DNA from: Proteiniclasticum sp.
GTDB taxonomy: Bacteria > Bacillota > Clostridia > Clostridiales > Clostridiaceae
Assembly (NCBI RefSeq): GCF_003514505.1
Contig: NZ_DOPX01000027.1
Coordinates: 1 to 64,000 of the forward strand
Reading direction: 5' to 3'
DNA: 64,000 nt
Shown one piece after another: positions 8,862-17,094 of this stretch. A program made the translations under genes and the position numbers. Positions within the stretch are counted from its first letter, which is position 1. The number at the start of each line of letters is the position of its first letter. The notes under the pieces are model-generated. The model saw only the letters and a program-made list of their open reading frames with translations. It was not told the DNA's origin and searched no databases.

Positions 8862-9500
8862 TCAGCTCCGACCTCCTTTCAGTCCCCTAGGCGTTACCTT
8901 TGCCTGAATGAAGTCAATGAGAAATCCCAATAAAATCGCCAGCACCGCTGCAGGGATTGCTCCTCCGATGATGAGAGTATTGTTGTTCGTATCAATGCCT
9001 CTATAGATAAACTCTCCCAATCCACCAAGACCAATCATGGCTGCTAGAACTGCCCAGGACACGGTATAGATGGTGGACATTCTAAGACCGCTGAATATTG
9101 ACGGCATTGCCAGAGGAAGCTCCAATTTGAATAGGATCTGCCAATTGCTCATACCGCATCCTCTTGCCGCTTCAATGAGCCCTTTGTCCACACTGAGTAT
9201 TCCCGTATAAGTATTCTTCAGTATGGGAAAAAGAGCATAGATGGAAAGGGCAATGATCACCGTGGCTGGCTGTATGCCAATTCTGATGAACAGCACACCA
9301 ATAAAAACCAGACCAGGAATGGTCTGAAAAATACTCACCACAGGGATGATGACACTGGAGAGCTTTGGCACCCTGGATAGGAGTATGCCAAGAATCAGGG
9401 CCACTACAAGTCCGATACCCACAGACACAAAGACATACTGCAGGTGCACCACAATCGCTTCCAGGAGTTTTTCTCCATAACGTTCTAAAAAATCTGCCAT
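8862..9500 (-). CDS. opuCB: Osmoprotectant ABC transporter permease (OpuCB/OpuBD-like)
   Basis: A 212-residue permease with about six membrane helices and the EAA-type loop EAARGCGMSNWQI. It starts within the stop region of the ATPase gene (GGAGAGCTGATGG), indicating translational coupling, and overlaps the start of the next permease. Two permease genes of about 210 residues, rather than one large fused subunit, mark the OpuB/OpuC type and not the OpuA/BusA type. Confidence 0.9.
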   Translation of the reverse strand: MADFLERYGEKLLEAIVVHLQYVFVSVGIGLVVALILGILLSRVPKLSSVIIPVVSIFQTIPGLVFIGVLFIRIGIQPATVIIALSIYALFPILKNTYTGILSVDKGLIEAARGCGMSNWQILFKLELPLAMPSIFSGLRMSTIYTVSWAVLAAMIGLGGLGEFIYRGIDTNNNTLIIGGAIPAAVLAILLGFLIDFIQAKVTPRGLKGGRS

Positions 9501-10627
9501 CAGCTCTCCTCACCTCCCCATATGACACTGGCCAGAGCCTTGGTCATACTGGTTCTTGTGATGATTCCGGCAACAGTGGAATCTCTATTCAGCACCACTA
9601 TGTAGTTGTACTTGGATGCAATGAGCAGCTCGAAGGCTTCCTTTGCGTTGGTGGATGTGCGTACAGAGGGAACCTTCGGATCCACCAGATGTTTTATGCT
9701 CTGCCCTGGCTTACCTTCTTTGGCCAGTTTCTCTATGGTCACAACCCCGCGGTACTTATTGTCCTCTTCGCCGATGACCACTGCAGAATCCAGCTCCCTC
9801 TGCTTCATGAGTTCCACAGACTCCAGCATCTTCTTCTCTTCGCTGACAGTAAGGACTCTCCTTTTCATGACATCCTTACAAGTGAGATCATCTCCTGAAA
9901 CGGTGTAGGAAAGTTTACCCATGAAGTTTGCAATCATTGGATCAGCAGGGTTTCGGAGCATTTCTTCAGGACTTGCAGCTTGCAGAATTTTTCCATCTTT
10001 CATAAAAACAATTTTATCTGCGAGCTTCACGGCTTCATCCATATCATGAGTGACAAAGATGATGGTCTTTTTCAGTTTCTTCTGAAGCACCTTCAGCTCA
10101 TCCTGAAGATTCTCACGGGTCATGGGATCCAGAGCCCCAAAAGGCTCATCCATGAGAATGACCGGCGGCTCTGCTGCCAAAGCCCGGAGAACGCCGATTC
10201 TCTGCTGCTGGCCTCCACTCAGTTCATTGGGATACTTATTGATGTTCTCCCGGTAAGGCATTCCCACCATCTCAAGAAGCTCTTTAGCTCTCCGGTTTCT
10301 TTTCTCTTTGCTCCATTTGAGAAGCTTAGGGACCACCGTAATATTTTCCCCAATGGTCATATTGGGAAAAAGTGCAATCTGCTGAATCACATATCCAATA
10401 TTTCTTCTCATCTCCACTGCATCCATCTCATTGATGTTCTTACCATCCAGATAAATACTGCCGCTGTTCAATTTAATGAGCCTGTTGATCATTTTGAGAG
10501 ACGTTGTTTTTCCACATCCCGATGGTCCGATAAAAACCACAAACTCTCCCTCATTGATGGTGAGATTGAGGTTATCCACCACAGTAACATCATTATATTT
10601 TTTTGTTACATTCTCGTAAATTATCAA
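9500..10627 (-). CDS. opuCA: Osmoprotectant ABC transporter ATP-binding subunit with CBS pair (OpuCA-like)
   Basis: About 375 residues. Walker A is GPSGCGKTT, the signature is LSGGQQQR and Walker B is VILMDEPFGALD, followed by an H-loop in FVTHD. The C-terminal 130 residues form two CBS motifs (CKDVMKRRVLTV and DPKVPSVRTSTNAKEAF). CBS domains of this subunit bind c-di-AMP in Listeria OpuC, inhibiting uptake. TTG10627 is chosen as start because GGAGG lies 7 bases upstream; the ATG at 10645 lies before the ribosome site. First gene of the opu operon. Confidence 0.92.
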   Translation of the reverse strand: MIIYENVTKKYNDVTVVDNLNLTINEGEFVVFIGPSGCGKTTSLKMINRLIKLNSGSIYLDGKNINEMDAVEMRRNIGYVIQQIALFPNMTIGENITVVPKLLKWSKEKRNRRAKELLEMVGMPYRENINKYPNELSGGQQQRIGVLRALAAEPPVILMDEPFGALDPMTRENLQDELKVLQKKLKKTIIFVTHDMDEAVKLADKIVFMKDGKILQAASPEEMLRNPADPMIANFMGKLSYTVSGDDLTCKDVMKRRVLTVSEEKKMLESVELMKQRELDSAVVIGEEDNKYRGVVTIEKLAKEGKPGQSIKHLVDPKVPSVRTSTNAKEAFELLIASKYNYIVVLNRDSTVAGIITRTSMTKALASVIWGGEES

Positions 10628-10668
10628 AATGACACCTCCACGCATTATTATTTAATAAATCCATATTC

Positions 10669-10697
10669 ATTATAGTACGATAATCACCATGATGCAA
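10669..10697 (-). promoter_or_regulatory. Promoter of opu operon with upstream AGTGACA element
   Basis: Minus strand: TTGCAT (10692-10697), a 17-base spacer, then a perfect TATAAT (10669-10674). About 22 bases upstream lies AGTGAC (10719-10724 on the plus strand as GTCACT), which resembles one half of the two-part site I recall for BusR. A second half at the expected distance was not found. Confidence 0.65.
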
Positions 10698-10744
10698 CCT
10701 CATTAAGTTTTTGGAGTTGTCACTTAGAGAAACCAAAGAAAAAA

Positions 10745-10772
10745 AGACAGAACTCGCATCCAGAATCTGTCT
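10745..10772 (-). terminator. Terminator after Lon-like protease
   Basis: 7-bp arms AGACAGA and TCTGTCT around a 14-base loop. On the minus strand the stem runs straight into TTTTTT. Confidence 0.75.
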
Positions 10773-10800
10773 CTTTTCTTTCCCATTATTCTATGATATT

Positions 10801-13191
10801 TTATTCTCTTTTTGCTTCCATGGCTTTTTGAAACTTCCTGATTTTACGAAAAGCCAGATCATAGACGCTTCCAGGGAGAAACTCACCATTCTGATACCCG
10901 GCAGGGCGGCCCATGAGGATCTCCACCCCTTCATGGATATGTTTTACGGCATAAATGCTGAACAGTCCCTTACTCACCGCTTCTATGACCTCCTCCTTCA
11001 GCATCAGATGGCTGATGTTCTGTACCGGAATCAGGACACCTTCCTCACCTGTGAGCCCTCTTTCCCTACAGATGTCAAAAAATCCTTCGATCTTTTCTGT
11101 CACACCACCGATGGGCTGAATCTCTCCTTTCTGGTCCACAGATCCTGTCACCGCAATGGATTGGCGGATTGGAACACCAGAAAGACTGGATAAGATGGCA
11201 TACAGCTCCGTGCTGGAGGCGCTGTCTCCTTCTACGCCACCATAGGACTGTTCAAAAGTCACTTGTGCTGTGAGACTGAGGGGTGTATCCTGAGCAAAAA
11301 GCCCACCAAGATACCCGGATAAAGTCAATACGCCTTTGGTATGGATCTTGCCGCTCATTCTGGTCTCCCTTTCAATATTGATGACCCCTGCATCCCCCAC
11401 ATAGGTTCTTGCGGTGATTCTTGATGGCATACCAAAGCTGTATCCACCTGTGCTCAGCACAGATAGGCCATTGATCTGCCCGATCTCTTCCCCTTCTGTT
11501 TTTATATGGATCACATCTTTCAGAATCTCTTCTTTCATGCGGTCTTCAAAGAGGTTCTCTCGATGCCTCCTTTCTTTCAGTGCCTCCAGAACATGTTTCT
11601 CCTCTACCCTTTCCGTGCCATCTGCTCTCGCTGCGGCTTCCGATTCATAAATCACTTCTGTCACTTTATTGAATCTGGTGGTCAGTTTACTTTGATCTCC
11701 AGCAATTCTTGTGCCATACTCCACAATTTTGTCCATGGCTTCCAGACTGAAGGAACTCAGTCCTTCTCTCGTGCAGAGCTCTTCCACAAAGGCTGCGTAT
11801 TTCAGCACATTCTCTGTTGTTCTTTCCATCTCCAGATCAAAATCCACCCGAACTTTAAACAGCCTTTCCAGGTCCTCATCCATTTGGTACAGATAATGAT
11901 ACAGCTCCGGATCGCAGATGATGATGACCTTCAGCTTCAGTGGAACAGGTTCCGGTCGAAGGGTTCCAGAAGGAATCAGCCTGTACTCTTCACCAATATT
12001 CTCCACCACCGCCTGGTCATGCTTCAGCGCTTTTTTCAGTGGCTCCCAGACATTGGGATCTCTTAGAATATCTCTCATCTGAAGTATAAGAAATCCACCA
12101 TTGGCTCTATGTATAGAACCAGGCCGAAGCATCGTGAAATCTGTCTCCACGGAAAGCATATGGGACGTATACTCCAGTTTTCCGAAAAGATGGTAATAGG
12201 TTGGATGGCTTTCGTATACCACAGGTACTCCCTTACACTCTTCATTATTGACAAAAACATGCACCTGATATTTGAGAAGCGGATTCTTTTCCGGAGCTGA
12301 AAACATTCTCTGGGGCTTCTCTTCTTCTTTCTGCCGTGGTCCCCTGAAGGGAGCATAATTCTTCCCAAGATCCTCTGTGAGGTCAAGGAGATGGTTTTCT
12401 ATCTTCTCATATCCGCGGTATCTTTCCTGAAGCCTGGCAATCCTCGGGCGGACGGCTTCCAGCACATAGGTTTCCTCGATTTTTCTCAGATATTCTCTGG
12501 CCTCATCTTCCAGACGCTGACTTTCCTTCAACGTATCATCCAGTGCTTTGGTCAGTTTTCTGCCTTTCTCATCGAGATTCTTTCTCTCCTCTGGACTGAG
12601 CTTTTCAAAACTGTCTGGTGCCATCTGCTTCCCGTCTTTCAGTGGAATAAATACAAATCTTGGTGGTACAGGCTTCATGAGAAACCCTTCCTTTTCAGCA
12701 TCTCTTTTCATCCCGTCATACAGTGCATCCAGTTTCTCCTGAAGCTTCAGAACAATCTCATCTCTTCTCTTCTCATAAGCCCCATCTTCAAAAACCTTAG
12801 GAATGATGCTTTTCAAATCTTCTATGAACTCCTCCATCTCTCTTTGGAACTTCTTTCCTTCGCCCATGGGAAGCTCTACAATGATGGGTCTGTCTTCCGC
12901 TCTGAAGTTGTGAATGTAGCAGTAGTCCAGAGGTTTCTCCTTCTTTTTCTTGGAAAACTCTTTGACAATGGCTTCTGTATAGGAGGTTCTACCGGTTCCC
13001 GGTGGACCCACCACAAAAATATGATACCCTTTCGCTTCCATGTGAAGCCCAAACTCCATGGCTCTGGTGGCTCGTTCCTGCCCGATGACGCCCTTGGTCA
13101 TTGGCAGCGTCTTCCTGTTTGACATGAGCTGAAGTTCCTCCAAGGAGCAGCGCCTTGTGAGTTTTTCCACTGGTACTTTGTACTGATCCAT
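10801..13191 (-). CDS. Lon-family ATP-dependent protease (LonB-like, COG1067)
   Basis: About 796 residues from ATG13191, which has GAGGAG 8 bases upstream; the earlier in-frame ATG at 13230 lies in a terminator-like hairpin. The N-terminal AAA part has Walker A GPPGTGRTS near residue 60. A long charged helical insertion follows (about 130-260). The C-terminal Lon protease domain has the catalytic Ser in GDSASS and the catalytic Lys in GGVTEKIEG about 40 residues later. There is no LAN substrate-binding domain of classic LonA, so it is the short Lon-related type. Substrates are unknown. Single gene. Confidence 0.9.
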   Translation of the reverse strand: MDQYKVPVEKLTRRCSLEELQLMSNRKTLPMTKGVIGQERATRAMEFGLHMEAKGYHIFVVGPPGTGRTSYTEAIVKEFSKKKKEKPLDYCYIHNFRAEDRPIIVELPMGEGKKFQREMEEFIEDLKSIIPKVFEDGAYEKRRDEIVLKLQEKLDALYDGMKRDAEKEGFLMKPVPPRFVFIPLKDGKQMAPDSFEKLSPEERKNLDEKGRKLTKALDDTLKESQRLEDEAREYLRKIEETYVLEAVRPRIARLQERYRGYEKIENHLLDLTEDLGKNYAPFRGPRQKEEEKPQRMFSAPEKNPLLKYQVHVFVNNEECKGVPVVYESHPTYYHLFGKLEYTSHMLSVETDFTMLRPGSIHRANGGFLILQMRDILRDPNVWEPLKKALKHDQAVVENIGEEYRLIPSGTLRPEPVPLKLKVIIICDPELYHYLYQMDEDLERLFKVRVDFDLEMERTTENVLKYAAFVEELCTREGLSSFSLEAMDKIVEYGTRIAGDQSKLTTRFNKVTEVIYESEAAARADGTERVEEKHVLEALKERRHRENLFEDRMKEEILKDVIHIKTEGEEIGQINGLSVLSTGGYSFGMPSRITARTYVGDAGVINIERETRMSGKIHTKGVLTLSGYLGGLFAQDTPLSLTAQVTFEQSYGGVEGDSASSTELYAILSSLSGVPIRQSIAVTGSVDQKGEIQPIGGVTEKIEGFFDICRERGLTGEEGVLIPVQNISHLMLKEEVIEAVSKGLFSIYAVKHIHEGVEILMGRPAGYQNGEFLPGSVYDLAFRKIRKFQKAMEAKRE

Positions 13192-13227
13192 CTTCTTCTC
13201 TCCTCTCATAATGAAAGCAATTGAAAA

Positions 13228-13256
13228 CACCCTAAAAGAATCTCTCCTTTAGGGTG
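13228..13256 (-). terminator. Terminator-like hairpin between GNAT gene and Lon gene
   Basis: Perfect 9-bp arms CACCCTAAA and TTTAGGGTG; minus strand continues with TTTTC. It ends the GNAT transcript or lies in the lon leader, as a possible -10 (TATAAT, 13323-13328 on the minus strand) is upstream. Confidence 0.65.
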
Positions 13257-13323
13257 CACCATTGTTGTTTCTCTTTCTTCTGTCTCCCAAAAGAGATGTT
13301 CGCAAGAAAGTATCGATTGAATA

Positions 13324-13863
13324 TTATAACCAGTTTCTTTTTCTGAAGAACTCTTCTCTTGTCATGGAGTAGCAGACATCATCCACCACTTCACCGGCAG
13401 GAAGCACAGAGCACTTTCTTATGGTGCCTTCATAAACCAGTCCCGCTTTTTTCAGCACCTTTCCGGATTTCTCATTAAAGGGATAATGATAGGCAGACAC
13501 AAGATCCATCCCCAGTGTGAGGAAAATATAGTCAAGAAGACCTTCCACCGCCTCAGACATGAGACCATTTCCCCAGTATGGACTGGAGAGCACATACCCA
13601 ATCATCACGCCGCCCTTATACTCTCTCTTTCTGTCTACATGGCATCCTAAGGATCCGATGACTTTTCCGCTGCTTTTCAGTGCCATAGCAAAAATATCCT
13701 CGCTGCTGACAAAGCTCTTTAGGATCTCCAGTGACTCTTCTTTGGATTCATGGGGCTTCCATCCTGCAGGAGGTCCCACCAGGGGATCCTTTGCATATTC
13801 ATGAAAGTCTTCCAGATCTTCCAGCGTAAACCTTCTTAAACACAATCTCTCCGTCTCAATCAT
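13324..13863 (-). CDS. GNAT N-acetyltransferase, RimJ/RimL type
   Basis: A 179-residue acetyltransferase. It opens with IETERLCLRRFTLEDL, typical of the Acetyltransf_3 (RimJ/RimL) group, and has the acetyl-CoA-binding stretch around SPYWGNGLMSEAVEGLL and a later NEKSGKVLKKAGLVYEG. Members acetylate ribosomal protein N-termini or small molecules; the substrate here cannot be told. A transcription unit of its own or a short one with lon. Confidence 0.85.
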   Translation of the reverse strand: MIETERLCLRRFTLEDLEDFHEYAKDPLVGPPAGWKPHESKEESLEILKSFVSSEDIFAMALKSSGKVIGSLGCHVDRKREYKGGVMIGYVLSSPYWGNGLMSEAVEGLLDYIFLTLGMDLVSAYHYPFNEKSGKVLKKAGLVYEGTIRKCSVLPAGEVVDDVCYSMTREEFFRKRNWL

Positions 13864-14029
13864 TCTGTATCACTTCCCGCTTCTGTCTTGATTTCATCAT
13901 ATCACATAGAGACACAAAATAAACAGCCGATTATGATACCGGATGGATTTTCAGGCATATGCGTCCACCTCTCACTTTAGATAAACTGCCCCAAGGCAAG
14001 ACAACAAAGTACACACATCTTTTTCTTCG

Positions 14030-14611
14030 CTAAAACCCGTCTTCTCCAACCAAAGATACAAAACGAACCCATTCTACGGCTTCCACATGAAGATATCCTT
14101 CCTTATCTTTCTCCACCAGAAAGAGCCTCTGAAGACCTTCTTCCCCCACCGGGATCACCATTTTACCTCCAGGTGCCAGCTGACTTGCCAGAGCTTTCGG
14201 CAGTCTTACCGCTGCTGCAGTCACCATGATCCGGTCAAAGGGTGCTTTTTCCTCCCAGCCATAGGTGCCATCTCCGATCTTATAGTGTATGTTTTTGAAT
14301 CCAAGTCCATCCAGTCTCTTTTTCGCTTTGTGAGAAAGTTCCTCAATCCGTTCCACTGTATACACTTCTTTGGCGAACTGTGCAAGGATGGCTGTCTGAT
14401 ATCCGGAGCCAGTACCAATTTCAAGGACTTTATGACTTTTCTCAAGATCCAGAAGCTCTGTCATTTTCAGTACCAGGGTCGGTTGTGAGATGGTCTGTCC
14501 AAATCCGATGGGAAGGGGATGATCAAACGCTGCCTCCTGATGCTGAGACTCATCCAGAAAATATGCGCGGTCCAAAGAGAGAAAATACTTCTTTAGGGCT
14601 TCCTTATCCAT
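14030..14611 (-). CDS. pcm: Protein-L-isoaspartate O-methyltransferase
   Basis: About 193 residues, slightly shorter than the usual 205-220. The SAM-binding motif is EIGTGSGYQTAIL and a second motif reads VYTVERI. The N-terminal QTISQPT segment is typical of PCMT, where it helps form the isoaspartyl pocket. It repairs damaged aspartyl residues in ageing proteins. ATG14611 has GGAAGG 8 bases upstream; the GTG at 14620 lies too close to that site. The C-terminus (EAVEWVRFVSLVGEDGF) is complete. Confidence 0.9.
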   Translation of the reverse strand: MDKEALKKYFLSLDRAYFLDESQHQEAAFDHPLPIGFGQTISQPTLVLKMTELLDLEKSHKVLEIGTGSGYQTAILAQFAKEVYTVERIEELSHKAKKRLDGLGFKNIHYKIGDGTYGWEEKAPFDRIMVTAAAVRLPKALASQLAPGGKMVIPVGEEGLQRLFLVEKDKEGYLHVEAVEWVRFVSLVGEDGF

Positions 14612-14672
14612 AATTAACACCTTCCTATTACCCCGAAGATACTACAATAACAGTGAAACAGCAACAAAAAAA

Positions 14673-14692
14673 GAAGATACCGCTGTATCTTC
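14673..14692 (-). terminator. Terminator after NifX-like gene
   Basis: 8-bp perfect stem GAAGATAC/GTATCTTC with a 4-base loop; the minus strand continues in TTTTTTT. Confidence 0.9.
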
Positions 14693-14717
14693 CTCTCCTG
14701 TTCATGATCACTTATGT

Positions 14718-15113
14718 CTAGCGGCACCCGCCCTGACCATGACAGCCATGTTCTTCAGTGCCATGATCATGAGAATGATCATGATGTCCTTTACAGGCTT
14801 CTCCCCGGGACTGAAGGTTTCCAAGAAGATATTCGTTTACCGCAACAGCCGGTGGGCCTTCAGCTCCCCGTACTACTTCGATGCCCCCAGCTTCAAGCTT
14901 TTGCATCGCTCCTTCTCCAAGTCCACCCGTGATGAGGACCCCCACTTCCTCCTGGATGAGAAGCTGAGGCAGTGAACCTTTTCCATGACCTGGACTGTGA
15001 ATGATCTTTGTCTCTTGGAAGGAATCCTTTGTTCCTTCAAACACCCTAAACACTTCGCTGTGTCCAAAGTGCATCGAAACTTCCTCTCCCATACAAGCAA
15101 CCGCAATTTTCAT
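14718..15113 (-). CDS. NifX/NafY-type dinitrogenase cofactor-fold protein with His/Cys tail
   Basis: About 131 residues from ATG15113, with a strong AGGAGG ribosome site. Residues 1-105 match the Nitro_FeMo-Co fold (MKIAVACMGEEVSMHFGHSEVF, GVLITGGLG). The last 25 residues are rich in His and Cys (HHDHSHDHG, then CHGQGGC), which suggests metal handling. Such genes are common in non-diazotrophic anaerobes, often beside DUF134 genes as here, and are thought to take part in Fe-S or Mo cofactor handling. Nothing else of a nif cluster is in the window. Confidence 0.88.
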   Translation of the reverse strand: MKIAVACMGEEVSMHFGHSEVFRVFEGTKDSFQETKIIHSPGHGKGSLPQLLIQEEVGVLITGGLGEGAMQKLEAGGIEVVRGAEGPPAVAVNEYLLGNLQSRGEACKGHHDHSHDHGTEEHGCHGQGGCR

Positions 15114-15132
15114 AAAAGGACCTCCTGAAAAA

Positions 15133-15519
15133 TTATTTTTTCGGACAGTCACAAGGAGGCTGATCTTCTCTCTGGCAGCAGGCTCTTCGCTTCCCCATTC
15201 TGGTGCTGCATCTTCTTTGATCCTCTTCAGAAATCTTCACTTCTCCTCCCTCAATCCGAAGCCTGACTCCAAAAACAAGAAGTTCTGAAAGCTTCTTTCT
15301 GGCACTGCTGTATATGCTTTGTACTGTAGTTCTGGCGACGCCCATGATTTTTGCACATTCTTCCTGAGTCATCCCTTCATAATCCATAAGTCTGATGGTT
15401 TCATATTCATCCAGTGTCATAATGACCACATCTTCCACCGTCCCCTCCTCCTGGATGGGACCGAACTCTTTCAGGTCAGGCACACAGCACACGTTTCTCC
15501 ATTTCATTGGTCTTGGCAT
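15133..15519 (-). CDS. DUF134 family DNA-binding protein
   Basis: About 128 residues. It begins MPRPMKWRNVCCVP, the hallmark of DUF134, has an acidic middle (VIMTLDEYETIRLMDYEGMTQEEC) and a sigma70-region-4-like HTH (CAKIMGVARTTVQSIYSSARKK). The C-terminus is Cys-rich (RRACCQRE, then CDCPKK). ATG15519 is chosen because GGAGAGGAG precedes it. It lies 19 bases upstream of the NifX-like gene and probably regulates it. A palindrome in its own promoter suggests autoregulation. Confidence 0.88.
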   Translation of the reverse strand: MPRPMKWRNVCCVPDLKEFGPIQEEGTVEDVVIMTLDEYETIRLMDYEGMTQEECAKIMGVARTTVQSIYSSARKKLSELLVFGVRLRIEGGEVKISEEDQRRCSTRMGKRRACCQREDQPPCDCPKK

Positions 15520-15552
15520 TGACTTTCTCCTCTCCCTGGACCTCACGAGTCC

Positions 15553-15580
15553 ATTTTACTCCATTTATGACATATGTCAA
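15553..15580 (-). promoter_or_regulatory. DUF134 promoter with palindromic operator candidate
   Basis: Minus strand: TTGACA (15575-15580), 16-base spacer, TAAAAT (15553-15558). The perfect 12-base palindrome TGACATATGTCA (15568-15579) covers the -35, a likely repressor site. Confidence 0.8.
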
Positions 15581-15594
15581 TAATAATTTTATTC

Positions 15595-16365
15595 TTAAAT
15601 CAGCATCTGGTTACGGTCATTATAAAGGGTTCTGTATCCGAAATAAAGCGCTGAAAACACCGTCAGGCACACCACCGTCGTGATGGCAATCATGATGGCA
15701 ATCTGATAAAGAATCGCCGTCATAGGCAGTGTTCCCGAAAGAATCTGCCCCGTCATCATCCCTGGAAGCGAAATGATACCCATGCCCAGCATAGAGTTCA
15801 GTGTAGGCAAAAGCGCAGTTTCCAGCGCACTGTTCACAAAGGGCAAAAGGATTTTCCTCGGGGTTACCCCTACATAGAGGAGAGATTCTATCCGGTTTCT
15901 CTGGGCAGAAAGATTCTCATTGAAGGATTTCAGTGCCAGGGTCAGACCTGTCATGGCATTGCCAAAAATCATGCCACTGAGAGGAATGGTGTATTGAGGA
16001 TTGAAAAAATCCATTCTCACCACAGCCACCACAAAGAAGAACACCACTGCTGTACCTGCCCCGGATAAAGACAAGGCAATGGCAGTTTTAAACCTTTTAT
16101 TGAGATGCCTGTTCTTTCCAAGAACACGTAAGGTGGCAAAGGTCGTCATGGCCAGGATATAAGCCACCGTGAACAGCGGATGCGGATTCTTCAGAATATA
16201 CGTAAGAACAAGCCCCGCAAGAACCAGCTGAACTGTCATTCGCACACTGGCCCAAATAAGCAGTTTTGTTTTCTGGATTTTTGCTTTCTTCATGATGGCA
16301 AGAACCACAAGTAAAAGCACATATATCAGGGCAAACTGCCCTAAGGTCATTTCTACTATGCCCAT
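15595..16365 (-). CDS. fetB: ABC exporter permease, FetB/YbbM (UPF0014) family
   Basis: A 256-residue membrane protein with about seven helices and the family segment GNAMTGLTLAL, followed by RNRIESLLYVGVTPRKI and LPGMMTGQILSGTLP. FetAB of E. coli exports iron; related proteins are linked to metal or oxidative stress tolerance. The gene follows its ATPase by 2 bases with GGAGG before its ATG. The real substrate here is inferred only by family. Confidence 0.87.
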   Translation of the reverse strand: MGIVEMTLGQFALIYVLLLVVLAIMKKAKIQKTKLLIWASVRMTVQLVLAGLVLTYILKNPHPLFTVAYILAMTTFATLRVLGKNRHLNKRFKTAIALSLSGAGTAVVFFFVVAVVRMDFFNPQYTIPLSGMIFGNAMTGLTLALKSFNENLSAQRNRIESLLYVGVTPRKILLPFVNSALETALLPTLNSMLGMGIISLPGMMTGQILSGTLPMTAILYQIAIMIAITTVVCLTVFSALYFGYRTLYNDRNQMLI

Positions 16366-16367
16366 AT

Positions 16368-16997
16368 CTACGCCTCCTCTCTCGTGATGCTGACAAGATG
16401 ATCTGAGAATTCTTCAGCCAAGGCATCATCATGGCTTACTACAATCATCGTCATCTCTTTTTCTGCAGCGAATTCTTTCAGGTTCTTTAACAGCATCCTG
16501 GCCGTCTTAAGATCCAGTGCTGACGTAGGCTCATCCAGAAGAAGCACCTTTGGAAGGAAAGAAAGACAGATGGCGATATAGACCCTTTGACGCTCTCCTC
16601 CGGACAGAGATACACAGGATTTGAGAAGGCCAAAATCCGCTTCACATAATCTTAAGTAACGGAGCATGGTTTCTTCATCCGGTGCTGGAAGATCCCGATA
16701 ACTGTAATAAAGCCTGAAATTCTCTTCAATGGACTCATCAAAGAGATACACACTCTGTCCTATGAGAATCACTTCTTTTCTCAGCTCCACCGTATCAAAG
16801 CTCTCCAGCTCTTTTCCCTCATAATAGATGGAGCCGCTGCTTGGACTGGCACTGGCGTTAAGAAGCTTTAAAAGGCTGCTCTTGCCTGCACCGCTGGGTC
16901 CTTTGATAAAAGTCATGCCTGTTCTTGGGATGGCAATGTCTTTATAGGACAGCATATTTAAAAAACGAAGATTTTCTGTTTTGAAGATTTCTTTCAT
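16368..16997 (-). CDS. fetA: ABC exporter ATP-binding protein, FetA/YbbL-like
   Basis: About 209 residues. Walker A is GPSGAGKSS, the signature is LSGGERQR and Walker B is VLLLDEPTSALD. It is short, with little beyond the ATPase core, as in FetA/YbbL. ATG16997 fits AGGAG at 6 bases better than the overlapping ATG at 17000 or the one at 17036. Two-gene operon with the FetB-like permease. A TATAAT-like -10 lies at about 17036-17041 on the minus strand. Confidence 0.87.
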   Translation of the reverse strand: MKEIFKTENLRFLNMLSYKDIAIPRTGMTFIKGPSGAGKSSLLKLLNASASPSSGSIYYEGKELESFDTVELRKEVILIGQSVYLFDESIEENFRLYYSYRDLPAPDEETMLRYLRLCEADFGLLKSCVSLSGGERQRVYIAICLSFLPKVLLLDEPTSALDLKTARMLLKNLKEFAAEKEMTMIVVSHDDALAEEFSDHLVSITREEA

Positions 16998-17042
16998 CAT
17001 ACTCTCCTTTGTATACTTCTTGTTGGATAGTCTCATTATACC

Positions 17043-17089
17043 AAAAGAATCAGGCCGTGTGCTCCTTGAGGGAGCTGCCCGATTCTTTT
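17043..17089 (-). terminator. Terminator of the envelope-polymer operon
   Basis: Arms AAAAGAATC (17043-17051) and GATTCTTTT (17081-17089), with a further internal stem GCTCC/GGAGC. It closes the seven-gene operon just before the fetAB promoter. Confidence 0.8.
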
Positions 17090-17094
17090 AAAAC

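Noticed and set aside
10698..10740. Complete BusR operator upstream of opuCA
   Set aside because: Only one AGTGACA half is visible; the sequence 21 bases downstream reads GTTGC and not the expected inverted half.
12391..13122. 243-codon open frame on the plus strand opposite the Lon-like gene
   Set aside because: No ribosome site, no recognisable domain, and fully opposite a gene with clear Lon motifs; it is a shadow frame.
14718..15519. Evidence for nitrogen fixation from the NifX-like protein
   Set aside because: No nifHDK, nifB or nifE/N genes nearby; NifX-fold proteins with DUF134 are common in non-fixing anaerobes.
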